Assembly: GCA_046349775.1 (NCBI GenBank)
Contig: JAXMBS010000103.1
Span: 1-13,667 of the forward strand
Reading direction: 5' to 3'
DNA from: JAEUIG01 sp046349775
GTDB lineage: Bacteria; Planctomycetota; Planctomycetia; Planctomycetales; Planctomycetaceae
DNA: 13,667 bases
In this document: piece after piece, positions 6,649-13,667 of the stretch
How the letters are laid out: every line of letters begins with the position of its first letter
Position numbering within the stretch: position 1 is the stretch's first letter
Notes under the pieces: generated by a model
Told to the model about the DNA's origin: nothing
Databases searched by the model: none
The model's input: the letters and a program-made list of their open reading frames with translations, nothing else
Translations under genes and position numbers: made by a program

Positions 6649-6790
6649 GAAGGGACGCAGATGTCGCAGATTCAAGAGATTGACGCAGATTGTTTCTGCA
6701 CTGTGCGTTGTCGTCACGAGTAACAATCGACGGGCGGACGAATCCTGTCGCTGCGCAAATCTTTGCAATCCGCGTCATCTGCGTCCCTTC
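6649..6790. repeat. Long imperfect inverted-repeat element between aguB and aguA
   Basis: The left arm 6649-6688 starts GAAGGGACGCAGATG. It is the imperfect reverse complement of the right arm 6751-6790, which ends CATCTGCGTCCCTTC. The outer 24 bases of each arm differ at two positions, and pairing continues with small gaps to about 40 bases. Inside, GATTGTT (6688-6694) pairs perfectly with AACAATC (6722-6728). The arms are built from GACGCAGAT-like units, as in 2047-2180 and 74-113. The element fills the gap and ends five bases before the aguA ATG, so it would form the aguA leader in a joint transcript. Confidence 0.78.
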
Positions 6791-6795
6791 TTCTC

Positions 6796-7854
6796 ATGAC
6801 TACACTGCCGACTCCTGCCGAACTGGGCTACCGCATGCCAGCGGAATGGGAGCCGCATGAGGCGACGTGGCTGTCGTGGCCGCACAAGGAAGCCAGCTGG
6901 CCGGGCGCATTCGAGCCGGTCCCGGAAATCGTCGCGCAGATCGTCGGCGTCCTGACGGAGTCGGAACTCGTCCGCATCAACGTCGCCGACGAAGACATGG
7001 CCGACGGCGTGCGGCAGCTCCTCCGGCGCGGCGGTGTGAATTTGGAAGCCGTGCGGTTCCACTTCAACCCGACGAACGACGCGTGGGTCCGCGATCATGG
7101 GCCGATCTACGTCGTTCGCGACCTGCATGGCCGCCGCGAGCGTGCACTGATCGACTGGGAGTACAACGCCTGGGGGAACAAGTACCCGCCGTACGATCTC
7201 GACAATGCGATTCCACAGCGGATCGCGGCCGAGTTCGGCGAGCCGGTGTTTTCACCCGGGATCGTGATGGAAGGGGGCGCGCTCGACGTTAACGGTCGCG
7301 GCGATCTGCTGACGACCACGTCGTGCCTGCTCAACCCCAATCGCAATCCGCAGCTCACTCAGCAGCAGATCGAACAGCATCTGCGGGACAATCTCGGCGT
7401 TACGAACATTCTGTGGCTGGGAGACGGCATCGTCGGCGACGATACGGACGGCCACATCGATGATCTCACCCGCTTTGTCTCGGACGACACCGTGGTGACG
7501 GTCGTCGATCCCGATCCGCAGGATGCCAACCATGCGCCGCTGCAGGATAATCTCGCACGCCTCAGAACGCTGCAGTTGGCCGATGGCCGCCCGTTGCGCA
7601 TCGTCGAGTTGCCGATGCCTGCGCCGGTGATTTTCGAGGATCAGCGTCTGCCCGCCAGCTACGCGAACTTTCTGATCGCCAATCGCCGCGTGCTGGTGCC
7701 GATCTTCGGCGACCCGCAGGACCAGCCGGCGCTCGACACGCTGCAGCGCCAGTTTCCGGAGCGAATGGTCGTGGGAATCGATTGCCGCGCGTTGGTGTGG
7801 GGGCTGGGTGCAATCCATTGCCTCACTCAGCAGCAGCCGGCCGCGAGCCGCTGA
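6796..7854 (+). CDS. aguA: agmatine deiminase
   Basis: The enzyme converts agmatine to N-carbamoylputrescine and ammonia, supplying the substrate of AguB next door. It has 352 residues and belongs to the guanidino-group modifying (pentein) fold. Visible family motifs are GYRMPAEWEPHEATWLSWP near the start, NDAWVRDHGP (94-103), WEYNAWGNKYPPYD, the MEGGALDVNG block (Glu159), GDDTDGHIDDL with His220, and the catalytic Cys342 in AIHCLTQQ. I chose ATG 6796 because GYRMPAEW follows directly as in the family. The upstream in-frame start at 6763 would lie inside the repeat element. No clear ribosome-binding site separates the repeat arm from the start. An arginine decarboxylase to make agmatine is not in the window. 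Confidence 0.95.
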   Translation: MTTLPTPAELGYRMPAEWEPHEATWLSWPHKEASWPGAFEPVPEIVAQIVGVLTESELVRINVADEDMADGVRQLLRRGGVNLEAVRFHFNPTNDAWVRDHGPIYVVRDLHGRRERALIDWEYNAWGNKYPPYDLDNAIPQRIAAEFGEPVFSPGIVMEGGALDVNGRGDLLTTTSCLLNPNRNPQLTQQQIEQHLRDNLGVTNILWLGDGIVGDDTDGHIDDLTRFVSDDTVVTVVDPDPQDANHAPLQDNLARLRTLQLADGRPLRIVELPMPAPVIFEDQRLPASYANFLIANRRVLVPIFGDPQDQPALDTLQRQFPERMVVGIDCRALVWGLGAIHCLTQQQPAASR

Positions 7855-7955
7855 ACTGGCAGATTACGCCGACTCTGCGTCCGGGGCGAATTGTGCTCTT
7901 TGCCCAGTTCGCGATCTCCACTAAACTCGACGCGACTCATGGAGGAGCCCACTCG

Positions 7956-8453
7956 ATGCCGACAGGGAGCCGGTCCGGCCGTCCCCACAAGGAAGTGTTG
8001 CTGATGTCTTCGCAATCCCAGCCCGCGCCAAAGCGACGCTCGCGGATCATGGCGGCCCCGGCCGACCAGTCCGCCCAGCGTGCGGCGCAGCGGGAAATCC
8101 TGCGACATCACGTCACCCGGATCAAGCTGCGTTGCACGGCGCCGGAACTCACGAAGCCCGAGTCCCGGACTGCCCTGTCGCTGCGGCTGGTGTTGTTCGC
8201 CGACACGCTCCTCCAGTCGGGCATGCTCGGCAGCGTCGAGGACTTGACCGGCAACCCGACTGAATTGACCCTGCGCGGCCTGCTTCGGCACGCTTTTATG
8301 GGGGATGCCCGCCAGGTCGAGCGCATCCTGCAGGACGTGGCCGGCGCTCCGGCCGCCGATCAGGCCAAGTTCTGCGAGCTGATCGCAGAGGTCGGCTGGC
8401 GCCTGTTCGACGGTCCGCAGCAGTCCAGCGGGCCGGAAGTCCGCGCCGGGTGA
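7956..8453 (+). CDS. hypothetical protein, 165 residues
   Basis: I do not recognise this family. I chose ATG 7956 because GGAGGAG (7941-7947) lies at ideal distance; the frame is open upstream to 7782 but overlaps aguA. A second ATG lies at residue 17. The first 45 residues are basic and low in complexity (KRRSR). The rest looks alpha-helical and soluble: QRAAQREILRHHVTRIKLRC, then RTALSLRLVLFADTLLQSGM, then TLRGLLRHAFMGDARQVERI, then FCELIAEVGWRLFDG. There is no signal peptide or membrane segment. It follows aguA by 101 bases on the same strand and could be cotranscribed. Clean frame, good ribosome-binding site and typical base use make it a likely real gene of unknown role. Confidence 0.7.
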   Translation: MPTGSRSGRPHKEVLLMSSQSQPAPKRRSRIMAAPADQSAQRAAQREILRHHVTRIKLRCTAPELTKPESRTALSLRLVLFADTLLQSGMLGSVEDLTGNPTELTLRGLLRHAFMGDARQVERILQDVAGAPAADQAKFCELIAEVGWRLFDGPQQSSGPEVRAG

Positions 8454-8480
8454 ACCGGAAACCGTTCAGGTTTTCTGGTT
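8453..8480. terminator. Hairpin after the hypothetical gene
   Basis: AACCGGAAACC (8453-8463) pairs with GGTTTTCTGGTT (8469-8480) with one bulge and one wobble, around a GTTCA loop. It starts at the last base of the stop codon. There is no U-tract, so an intrinsic terminator is plausible but unproven. Confidence 0.4.
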
Positions 8481-8495
8481 GCAAGAGCGCGAATA

Positions 8496-8554
8496 CCGCC
8501 GCGCGGCTCTCCCGATACTTCGGGATCGCCCTCCCTGATCCGCCCTCGCGGCGG
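8496..8554. terminator. Nested hairpins between convergent genes, possible two-way terminator
   Basis: The outer arms CCGCCGCG (8496-8503) and CGCGGCGG (8547-8554) are perfect complements. Inside, TCCCGA (8510-8515) and TCGGGA (8520-8525) close a TACT loop. The structure lies between the convergent ends of the 165-residue gene (+) and DUF3999 (-). It lacks a U-tract on either strand. Confidence 0.4.
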
Positions 8555-8576
8555 CGTCATTGAAATGCCTTGCCAC

Positions 8577-9641
8577 TCAGCCGGCGGTGCCGCTGTTGCC
8601 TGCGGCTTTGAAGAGCAGCAGGGCTGTCAGGCCGCCGAACAGCACGACTCCGCTGATGGTCAGTCCCCACACCAGTCCCTGGTGCTCTTCGGACCAGGGT
8701 TGCGCCGGTTTCGTCGGCCCGACATAGAGCCCATTTTTCGCCTGCGCTCCGATCGTCGCCGTACCCGCCAGATCATTGACCCGGATCTCTCCGACGATCC
8801 GCGCGAGATCGTACTGCGGTGACTCCCGCTGCGGATCTCCTGCATAAAGCGCGACCGGTCGATTGGCTCCGGCTAATTCCTCGCGCTCAACGGCCAACCA
8901 GCGGTCGATCCCCTCTGCCGTCACCTTTTGCACGGTCAGCGGCTGATCATCGCCGTTGAAGATGGTGATTCGCAGATACCGTCCGCGGCTGTCCGAATAG
9001 GTCGTCGCGGCCGACTGCCGCGCTTCTCGGCCCGGCCGCTCGACTCGATAGATGTCGAACGATCCCAAGTGCAGCCATGCGTGTTCATCGTCGAGGCGAT
9101 CGGCCAGTTCAATCGTCGCCGAGCGGTAATAGTCTCCGCTGGGGGCGAGTTCCAGCCGCAGTCCCGTCGTGGGCAACCTGTTGTATCCGAGGTCGGCCGT
9201 GACAACGGTGCAGTGCCGTTCCTGGTCCTCCCGCACGCCGGTGATCGTGGCGGCGTAGTCCCGCCGCGGCGCCCGCGTTTCCTCGCGATCCGCCACGCGC
9301 GCTCCGGCAATCGACAGCGGCGGCTCGGTCCCGTTCTCGATGACGACGCGATAGTACCGGAACTGGCTGCGTGGAAACGTCACGCGGTTGAGTCGCGTCG
9401 CTGAGCCGCCCCGTTCGACGTCCAGCAACAGTCCGTCGGCAGTCAACAGCGCTGAGGTCTCGGTGCGACTATCACCGCCGAAGACGCGCAGGTCCCGCTG
9501 GTAGTTGTGTGTCGCAGTCGCCACGTCGATTGCGATTTCGCGAATCGCCTGCGGCTCTTCGCCGAGGTCGATCAGGAACTCCGTACCATCCTTCGTCTGC
9601 GACAGGTTGAGCAGTTCGACCGACCGATCCTGAATCGTCAC
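8577..9641 (-). CDS. DUF3999-like periplasmic/membrane-anchored protein, main part of a frameshifted gene
   Basis: As it reads, the frame covers 354 residues from 9641, but the GTG at 9641 is not a real start. The protein continues upstream in a second frame (LPADLYGVARDDLSDLRI, about 9785-9692) and then in the DUF2339 frame (signal-like QAAAVVGAALLLG, then ASAQEVPRPPLETLQYQWPL). Shifts lie near 9780 and near 9692, the latter looking like one lost G. The restored mature start would be about 9858, after an AxA-type cleavage site. The DLYxxARxDLsDLRi and DIPYVL blocks match DUF3999, an extracytoplasmic beta-rich family often encoded next to DUF2339. A C-terminal membrane segment (LTISGVVLFGGLTALLLF) would anchor it. 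The function is unknown. It converges on the 165-residue gene. Confidence 0.75.
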   Translation of the reverse strand: MTIQDRSVELLNLSQTKDGTEFLIDLGEEPQAIREIAIDVATATHNYQRDLRVFGGDSRTETSALLTADGLLLDVERGGSATRLNRVTFPRSQFRYYRVVIENGTEPPLSIAGARVADREETRAPRRDYAATITGVREDQERHCTVVTADLGYNRLPTTGLRLELAPSGDYYRSATIELADRLDDEHAWLHLGSFDIYRVERPGREARQSAATTYSDSRGRYLRITIFNGDDQPLTVQKVTAEGIDRWLAVEREELAGANRPVALYAGDPQRESPQYDLARIVGEIRVNDLAGTATIGAQAKNGLYVGPTKPAQPWSEEHQGLVWGLTISGVVLFGGLTALLLFKAAGNSGTAG

Positions 9642-12375
9642 CCGGTCGGCCGGATGGACGAGGACATAGGGGATGTCGCGCCCGACTTTGTCGCCTCGTC
9701 GACGGCGAGGATACGCAGGTCCGACAGATCGTCCCTGGCGACGCCGTACAAATCCGCCGGCAGCCGGCGCCCACCAGCTTCGACGTTCCGCCGGTCCCGC
9801 CGACCGCCAGCGGCCACTGATATTGCAGCGTTTCCAGCGGCGGACGCGGAACTTCCTGCGCCGAGGCCGGAGCGTCGTAGCCGAGCAGCAGTGCCGCGCC
9901 GACGACGGCCGCGGCCTGGACCCAGGCCCGGATCCGATCCCGGTGCCGCCGATAGAAGTAGGAGACGAGCATCAGCGCCACTCCGAGTGCCATGAACGCC
10001 ACGGTCTTCCATGCCGCCGAGACGTGCCACACGTCGTACAGGAACACCTTTCCGGCCGTTACGACAAACAGCAGCAGTGCCAGAATCCGGATTGTCGCCG
10101 ACCGGTAATAGATTCCTGCGACGAGCGTGGCCATGGCGTAGGCCAGCCAGACGATCGTAATCGACAACGCGGTCCAGGTGTGCCACTCGCGTACGACGCC
10201 CTGAGCGTAGACTTCGGTCGTCAGCATCACCAGACCAGACAAGTGCGCGAACACGCCCAGAAGCTGCGGGAATGGCAGGCCGGCCAGCGAACCGGCGACC
10301 TCGGAGTCCTGTTCGTCAGACTGAGCATGGCGCACATACATCACGCTCGCTGCGAGCGCCGAAACGACTGCTGCGATGAACCCCAGCCCGCGCGGATTCA
10401 GCATCGGCCACCGCCAGAAGCCCATCGGGACAGATTGCGTCGTCATGTGTGACCATTCTGCGCTCCAACCGTCCAGGGTTGTCAGCAGGATGCCGATCAT
10501 CAGCAACCCGACGAGCGCGTACATGCCGGCGGCGACCCGCTCCAGCCACCGCGGTCCCCACGCGAGTGCCATGCCAGCCACCGCCAGCGCAGCGACTGAG
10601 GCCCACGCCGTCACGACTCCCAGAACCGTGAATCCCGACCAATCGAAGTTGTAGCCCAGTGCGAATGTTTCGAGCGAGAGCATGGCCAGCAGCGTGACGG
10701 GCGCGAGCGCCATCAGCCCGCCGGCAGCCTGGGAGACGAGCTTCTCTCCCACGTTGCTTCGGCGACGGTACTCCCACGCCAGAACGGCCAGGACTATGGC
10801 GCTGGCGAGGAAGCTGAACGACCTGCCGTTGAACACGTCCGCCCATGACGGCCCAGGTGCGACCGTCGCCGGCGCGACCATTCCGGCCACGTCCGGAATG
10901 AAATCGGCGCCCGGGTCCATCGACAGCAGCCGCGTGCTGAATGCCTGCGGATGATCAATCGTACGCAGGGTGTACGAGACCAGGATCAGTTGCACGACGA
11001 ACAACAGCCCAAAGCCGGCCCAACGCAGCTTGGGCTGCTCGAACTTGAGTCCCAGCTCGACGAGCAGCAGGCTCTCGGCCGCCCAGGCGATCGCGATCCA
11101 GTGCCCGGTGAGCTGCAGCGGCGCCGCCACGGTGATGAAGCTCGCGGCGATTCCGCCCAAGGCCAGGATCGTCAGCTTGCCGGCGGGGTTACGCTTCAGA
11201 TGCACTGCCCCCAGCGCGACGTAAATGGCCGCCAGCCCGACTGCCATCAGGCCGTGCCAGGTCTCGAACCGGTCTTTCGTCACCGCGTACAGCGCGATGA
11301 AGTACACGATCGGCGTCGCCATCATCAGGAACAGGTCGCCGCCGCGGGCCGGCAACCGCCGGAGCGCGTTGTGCCAGACCCCCAGCAGTGCGAAGAGCAC
11401 GAAGAACGCCGTCATCAGTGTCAGCGTGCTCTCCAGCTTGTCCGGCTCGTAGTACCGGTTGAACCAGCCGACCCACATGAAGATCGTGAAGACAAACGCC
11501 GTGATCTGCAGAGGCTGCCATAGCCGGAAGCTGGCAATCCCGAGGACACCGAGATCCAGCAGGAAGATGTAACCGAACAGTTCCCATTGCCGGTCGACGT
11601 CCTGGGAAAGCATCAGCGGCGTCAGAAACCCGCCGATGAGTCCGATGATGGCCGTCGACTGGGTGTTGAAGATGGTGGAGAACGCCAGCAGCAGCACGGT
11701 GACGAGCGCCATGCCGCCGAACGCCGCTTCGACCGGCACGAGCTTGTAGAAGTCAAACGCCGCAAACAACGCGAAGTACAGAATTCCGGCCGCCGCACCC
11801 GCGAGGGCCTGCCCCATCCAGCGGTAATCGCGCAGCATCGCAAACGCCGCACCGGCGAAGGCGGCCGCTCCAATAATCAGGCCAATGGCGACGCGCCCGC
11901 GTTCCCCGATCCATTGGTTCTCAATCGAGTACTTGAAGGCCAATCCGGCCCCGATGATGAGTGCCAGCGCGGCAACCCAGGTGAGCCATTTTCCAGCGAG
12001 GACTTCTTCGAGGGAGAACGGCTCTTTGGGCGGCACGGTCTCGCGTCCGGCGGGCGCGGGCGCCAATGTTGGCGGCTGCGGCTCACTCACCGCCGGCGTC
12101 AGCCCGGGGACTGGCAGCGGAGGTCGAGCCGGCGCGACTGACAGCGGCGGCTTTGCAACGATCTCAATGCTTGCCGCGGAAACTTCGGCTCGCTCCGGAA
12201 CCGTCTGTCGCGCGGGGATGACGGGCGTCTGCCGCAGCTTCATCTGCAGCGCCTGGACGTCGGTCCGCAGACGATTGAATTTTGACCACAGCACCAGCAC
12301 GAGAATGAGCGGCAATCCCAGCAGTGTGAACAAGCACACGCCGCCTAACAGCAATAGCGCGACTTCGTCGTTCAT
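9472..12375 (-). CDS. DUF2339-family polytopic membrane protein, running in frame into DUF3999
   Basis: The start MNDEVALLLLGGVCLF is one membrane segment. It is followed by a short coiled coil (about 32-50) and a Pro/Ala-rich linker (about 50-118). The DUF2339 hallmark follows: GKWLTWVAALALIIGAGLAF with KYSIENQWIGERGRVAIGL, then over twenty hydrophobic segments up to GKVFLYDVWHVSAAWKTVAF near residue 790. It is an inner-membrane protein of unknown function. The frame carries on without a stop through RRHRDRIRAW, a hydrophobic stretch and ASAQE (about residues 808-840). That stretch looks like the DUF3999 signal peptide. The last about 100 residues, to 9472, are out-of-frame tail after a shift near 9780. 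Either the two proteins are truly fused or a stop/start has been lost. The start at 12375 has a GGGGT-type upstream sequence. Confidence 0.85.
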   Translation of the reverse strand: MNDEVALLLLGGVCLFTLLGLPLILVLVLWSKFNRLRTDVQALQMKLRQTPVIPARQTVPERAEVSAASIEIVAKPPLSVAPARPPLPVPGLTPAVSEPQPPTLAPAPAGRETVPPKEPFSLEEVLAGKWLTWVAALALIIGAGLAFKYSIENQWIGERGRVAIGLIIGAAAFAGAAFAMLRDYRWMGQALAGAAAGILYFALFAAFDFYKLVPVEAAFGGMALVTVLLLAFSTIFNTQSTAIIGLIGGFLTPLMLSQDVDRQWELFGYIFLLDLGVLGIASFRLWQPLQITAFVFTIFMWVGWFNRYYEPDKLESTLTLMTAFFVLFALLGVWHNALRRLPARGGDLFLMMATPIVYFIALYAVTKDRFETWHGLMAVGLAAIYVALGAVHLKRNPAGKLTILALGGIAASFITVAAPLQLTGHWIAIAWAAESLLLVELGLKFEQPKLRWAGFGLLFVVQLILVSYTLRTIDHPQAFSTRLLSMDPGADFIPDVAGMVAPATVAPGPSWADVFNGRSFSFLASAIVLAVLAWEYRRRSNVGEKLVSQAAGGLMALAPVTLLAMLSLETFALGYNFDWSGFTVLGVVTAWASVAALAVAGMALAWGPRWLERVAAGMYALVGLLMIGILLTTLDGWSAEWSHMTTQSVPMGFWRWPMLNPRGLGFIAAVVSALAASVMYVRHAQSDEQDSEVAGSLAGLPFPQLLGVFAHLSGLVMLTTEVYAQGVVREWHTWTALSITIVWLAYAMATLVAGIYYRSATIRILALLLFVVTAGKVFLYDVWHVSAAWKTVAFMALGVALMLVSYFYRRHRDRIRAWVQAAAVVGAALLLGYDAPASAQEVPRPPLETLQYQWPLAVGGTGGTSKLVGAGCRRICTASPGTICRTCVSSPSTRRQSRARHPLCPRPSGRPGDDSGSVGRTAQPVADEGWYGVPDRPRRRAAGDSRNRNRRGDCDTQLPAGPARLRR

Positions 12376-12626
12376 GCCTGACCCCCATCCCGAAGTGACC
12401 CGCCGGCCGATACGGAATTCGGCCTCTGAGAAACAGGCGGCGGCGCGCGAAGAATATAACGCCGCAGCAGCGGCGCTAAGCCCGAACCCTCAGCCCAGCC
12501 TTCGGTTAGCGAGGCGTCGCAGATCTGAGACCCGGAGCCGCGATCGGGGTGTTCGCCAGGAATTCACCCTGTCGGCGATTGCTCCTGAACACGCCACGAA
12601 ACGATCAACCACCAGAAACGTCGGTC
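12376..12626. other. Intergenic region upstream of DUF2339
   Basis: No gene is seen here. A CGCCGC-AGCA-GCGGCG hairpin lies at 12460-12475. Next to it, on the minus strand, is a TATATT hexamer (12458-12453) that could be a -10 box for the DUF2339 gene, but I see no good -35 partner. Confidence 0.3.
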
Positions 12627-12899
12627 CTAGAAGCACCAGTGTGGACCGCCCGTCATGCTGCACCACCCCATGGCGCGCGTCACCGGATTCTTGCGATAGT
12701 GCTGCGTCGTCCGGTGGTTGATGGTCGGGTTGCTGATCGAGGTCGAGCGGCCGACACAGTCAACGCGGTCGCCCCAGCAGTTTTCCAGGCACTGACAGAC
12801 CGCCGGCGGGCGGCGCAGAGACGTGTGACAACCGGAACCCGCCATGAAGAACATGGCCAGCAGCAGCACACCGTTTCGAGCCTGGAACAGCCTGCGCAT
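12627..12899 (-). CDS. small Cys-rich lipoprotein, hypothetical
   Basis: This is a 90-residue secreted protein. The start MRRLFQARNG is basic, followed by the hydrophobic VLLLAMFFMA and then GSGC with Cys24 as the probable lipidation site; Gly at -3 departs from the usual lipobox. The mature part has six more Cys (35, 37, 41, 48, 80, 89) in CQCLENCWGDRVDC and near the end (GWCSM, HWCF), which suggests disulphides or metal binding. I chose ATG 12899 because GGGGG lies eight bases upstream and the signal peptide begins there. The frame runs open to 13208, but that extension has no signal character. Similar small lipoproteins are frequent in planctomycetes, by my recollection. The function is unknown. 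It is transcribed away from the oxidoreductase gene at 13158. Confidence 0.65.
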   Translation of the reverse strand: MRRLFQARNGVLLLAMFFMAGSGCHTSLRRPPAVCQCLENCWGDRVDCVGRSTSISNPTINHRTTQHYRKNPVTRAMGWCSMTGGPHWCF

Positions 12900-13079
12900 C
12901 CGATTACCCCCTGTCTCTTCCCATCGACCGCCCGCGCCGGTTTCTCGAACCGAACCGATACGACCGGTACAAGCTCCGCAGTCGTCAAAGTCAACCAGGA
13001 CTGCCGGCGGGTTGCCGCCACTCAGCCGCAGCAGTATCTTCGGACCCGCGTCGGGGCAGCCGCGGAATTCGAGCGGGCG

Positions 13080-13106
13080 TGTCCCGGACAGCGACTGTCC
13101 GGGACA
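13080..13106. repeat. Perfect 12-bp palindromic hairpin
   Basis: TGTCCCGGACAG (13080-13091) and CTGTCCGGGACA (13095-13106) pair perfectly around a CGA loop. It lies between the divergent lipoprotein and oxidoreductase genes, where no terminator is expected, and there is no T-run directly after it. It could be a dispersed palindromic repeat or an operator. Confidence 0.65.
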
Positions 13107-13157
13107 ATTTCGTCCCCTTTCGTCCAACAGACTCACGCATCGGCACAAGGCGCGATC

Positions 13158-13667
13158 ATGACGATCCGGATTGGTCTTATCGGCGTCGGCTTCATGGGGA
13201 TGACCCATTTTGAGGCGGCGCGGCAGCTCACCGGGGCTCGTGTGGCAGCCATTTCCACACGGAATCAGAACAAGTTACGCGGCGACTGGAGCGACATTCA
13301 GGGAAACTTCGGACCGCGCGGCAGCGCCAGCGTGGACCTGTCCGGAATTGCAGCGCATGCCGACTATCGGCGGATCCTCGACGATCCGAACATCGACCTC
13401 GTCGACGTTTGCCTGCCGACCGATCAGCACGAAGCGGTAACGGTGGAAGCGCTGGCGGCCGGCAAGCATGTGCTCGTCGAAAAGCCCATTGCCATTGAAC
13501 TCGCCGCGGCGGAACGAATGCTGGCGGCCGCGCGGAAGGCCGGCCGGATGCTGATGGTCGCGCAGGTGCTGCCGTTCTTTCCCGTATTTCGCTGGGCGCG
13601 GCAGGCAATCGAGTCCGGCCGGTATGGCAAGCTCAGGTCCGCCTTCTTCCGGAGGGTGATCACGCCG
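13158..13667 (+). CDS. Gfo/Idh/MocA-family oxidoreductase, 5' part
   Basis: The gene runs off the window; 170 codons are visible and no stop is reached. The start MTIRIGLIGVGFMG carries the Rossmann motif GVGFMG (9-14). The blocks ILDDPNIDLVDVCLPTDQH (73-91), then EALAAGKHVLVEKPIA with the conserved EKP at 108-110, are diagnostic of this family of NAD(P)-dependent sugar or inositol oxidoreductases. The substrate cannot be told without the C-terminal domain. The family is typically 320-400 residues and is greatly expanded in planctomycetes. ATG 13158 is supported by AAGG at 13146-13149 and by homology from the first residues. It is divergent from the lipoprotein gene, with a palindrome at 13080-13106 in the shared upstream region. 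Confidence 0.92.
   Translation, partial: MTIRIGLIGVGFMGMTHFEAARQLTGARVAAISTRNQNKLRGDWSDIQGNFGPRGSASVDLSGIAAHADYRRILDDPNIDLVDVCLPTDQHEAVTVEALAAGKHVLVEKPIAIELAAAERMLAAARKAGRMLMVAQVLPFFPVFRWARQAIESGRYGKLRSAFFRRVITP

Noticed and set aside
6649..6790. CRISPR-like short repeats
   Set aside because: The units are contiguous, degenerate and arranged as an inverted pair, without uniform repeats and spacers or cas genes.
11885..12721. 278-residue open frame on the plus strand over the DUF2339 start
   Set aside because: It is a low-complexity Ser/Arg/Pro shadow of the DUF2339 coding strand.

Overview
The window is GC-rich, gene-dense bacterial DNA, most likely from a member of the Planctomycetota. The grounds are a DUF2339/DUF3999 membrane-protein pair, a small Cys-rich lipoprotein, a DUF6883/DUF4926 gene pair, an SDR with an unusual active site, and several dispersed intergenic repeats built from GACGCAGAT-like units. 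This placement is inference from gene content, since there is no rRNA in the window.

Layout from left to right. (1) 149-940 (-) is a short-chain dehydrogenase-like protein that has lost the usual catalytic residues. (2) 941-1488 is a divergent intergenic region with a striking multi-helix inverted-repeat element at 1149-1240. (3) 1489-1884 (+) is an ArsR-type regulator, followed by a textbook terminator. (4) 2202-4495 (+) holds carA, ndk, a DUF6883 gene and a DUF4926 gene. All four are recognisable almost end to end, and all four are broken by single-base frameshifts, about a dozen in 1.8 kb. (5) 4665-5636 is an intact TIGR01777-type epimerase-like protein. (6) 5748-7854 holds aguB and aguA, the two enzymes that turn agmatine into putrescine. 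Two copies of one palindrome precede aguB, and a long imperfect inverted repeat separates the two genes. (7) 7956-8453 is an unrecognised 165-residue protein. (8) On the minus strand, 12375 down to 8577, lies DUF2339 followed by DUF3999, here joined in one frame across the signal-peptide region of DUF3999 and then frameshifted twice. (9) 12627-12899 (-) is a small Cys-rich lipoprotein. (10) 13158 to the window end is the start of a Gfo/Idh/MocA oxidoreductase.

The only clear metabolic link is AguA (agmatine to N-carbamoylputrescine) with AguB (N-carbamoylputrescine to putrescine). CarA (carbamoyl phosphate) and Ndk (NTP balance) are housekeeping genes. Their frameshifts look more like local sequence error than decay, because protein similarity persists on both sides of every shift.

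The items most worth a second look are the structured element at 1149-1240, the SDR lacking its catalytic residues, the paired palindromes upstream of aguB, the repeat element between aguB and aguA, the DUF6883/DUF4926 pair and the DUF2339-DUF3999 fusion.
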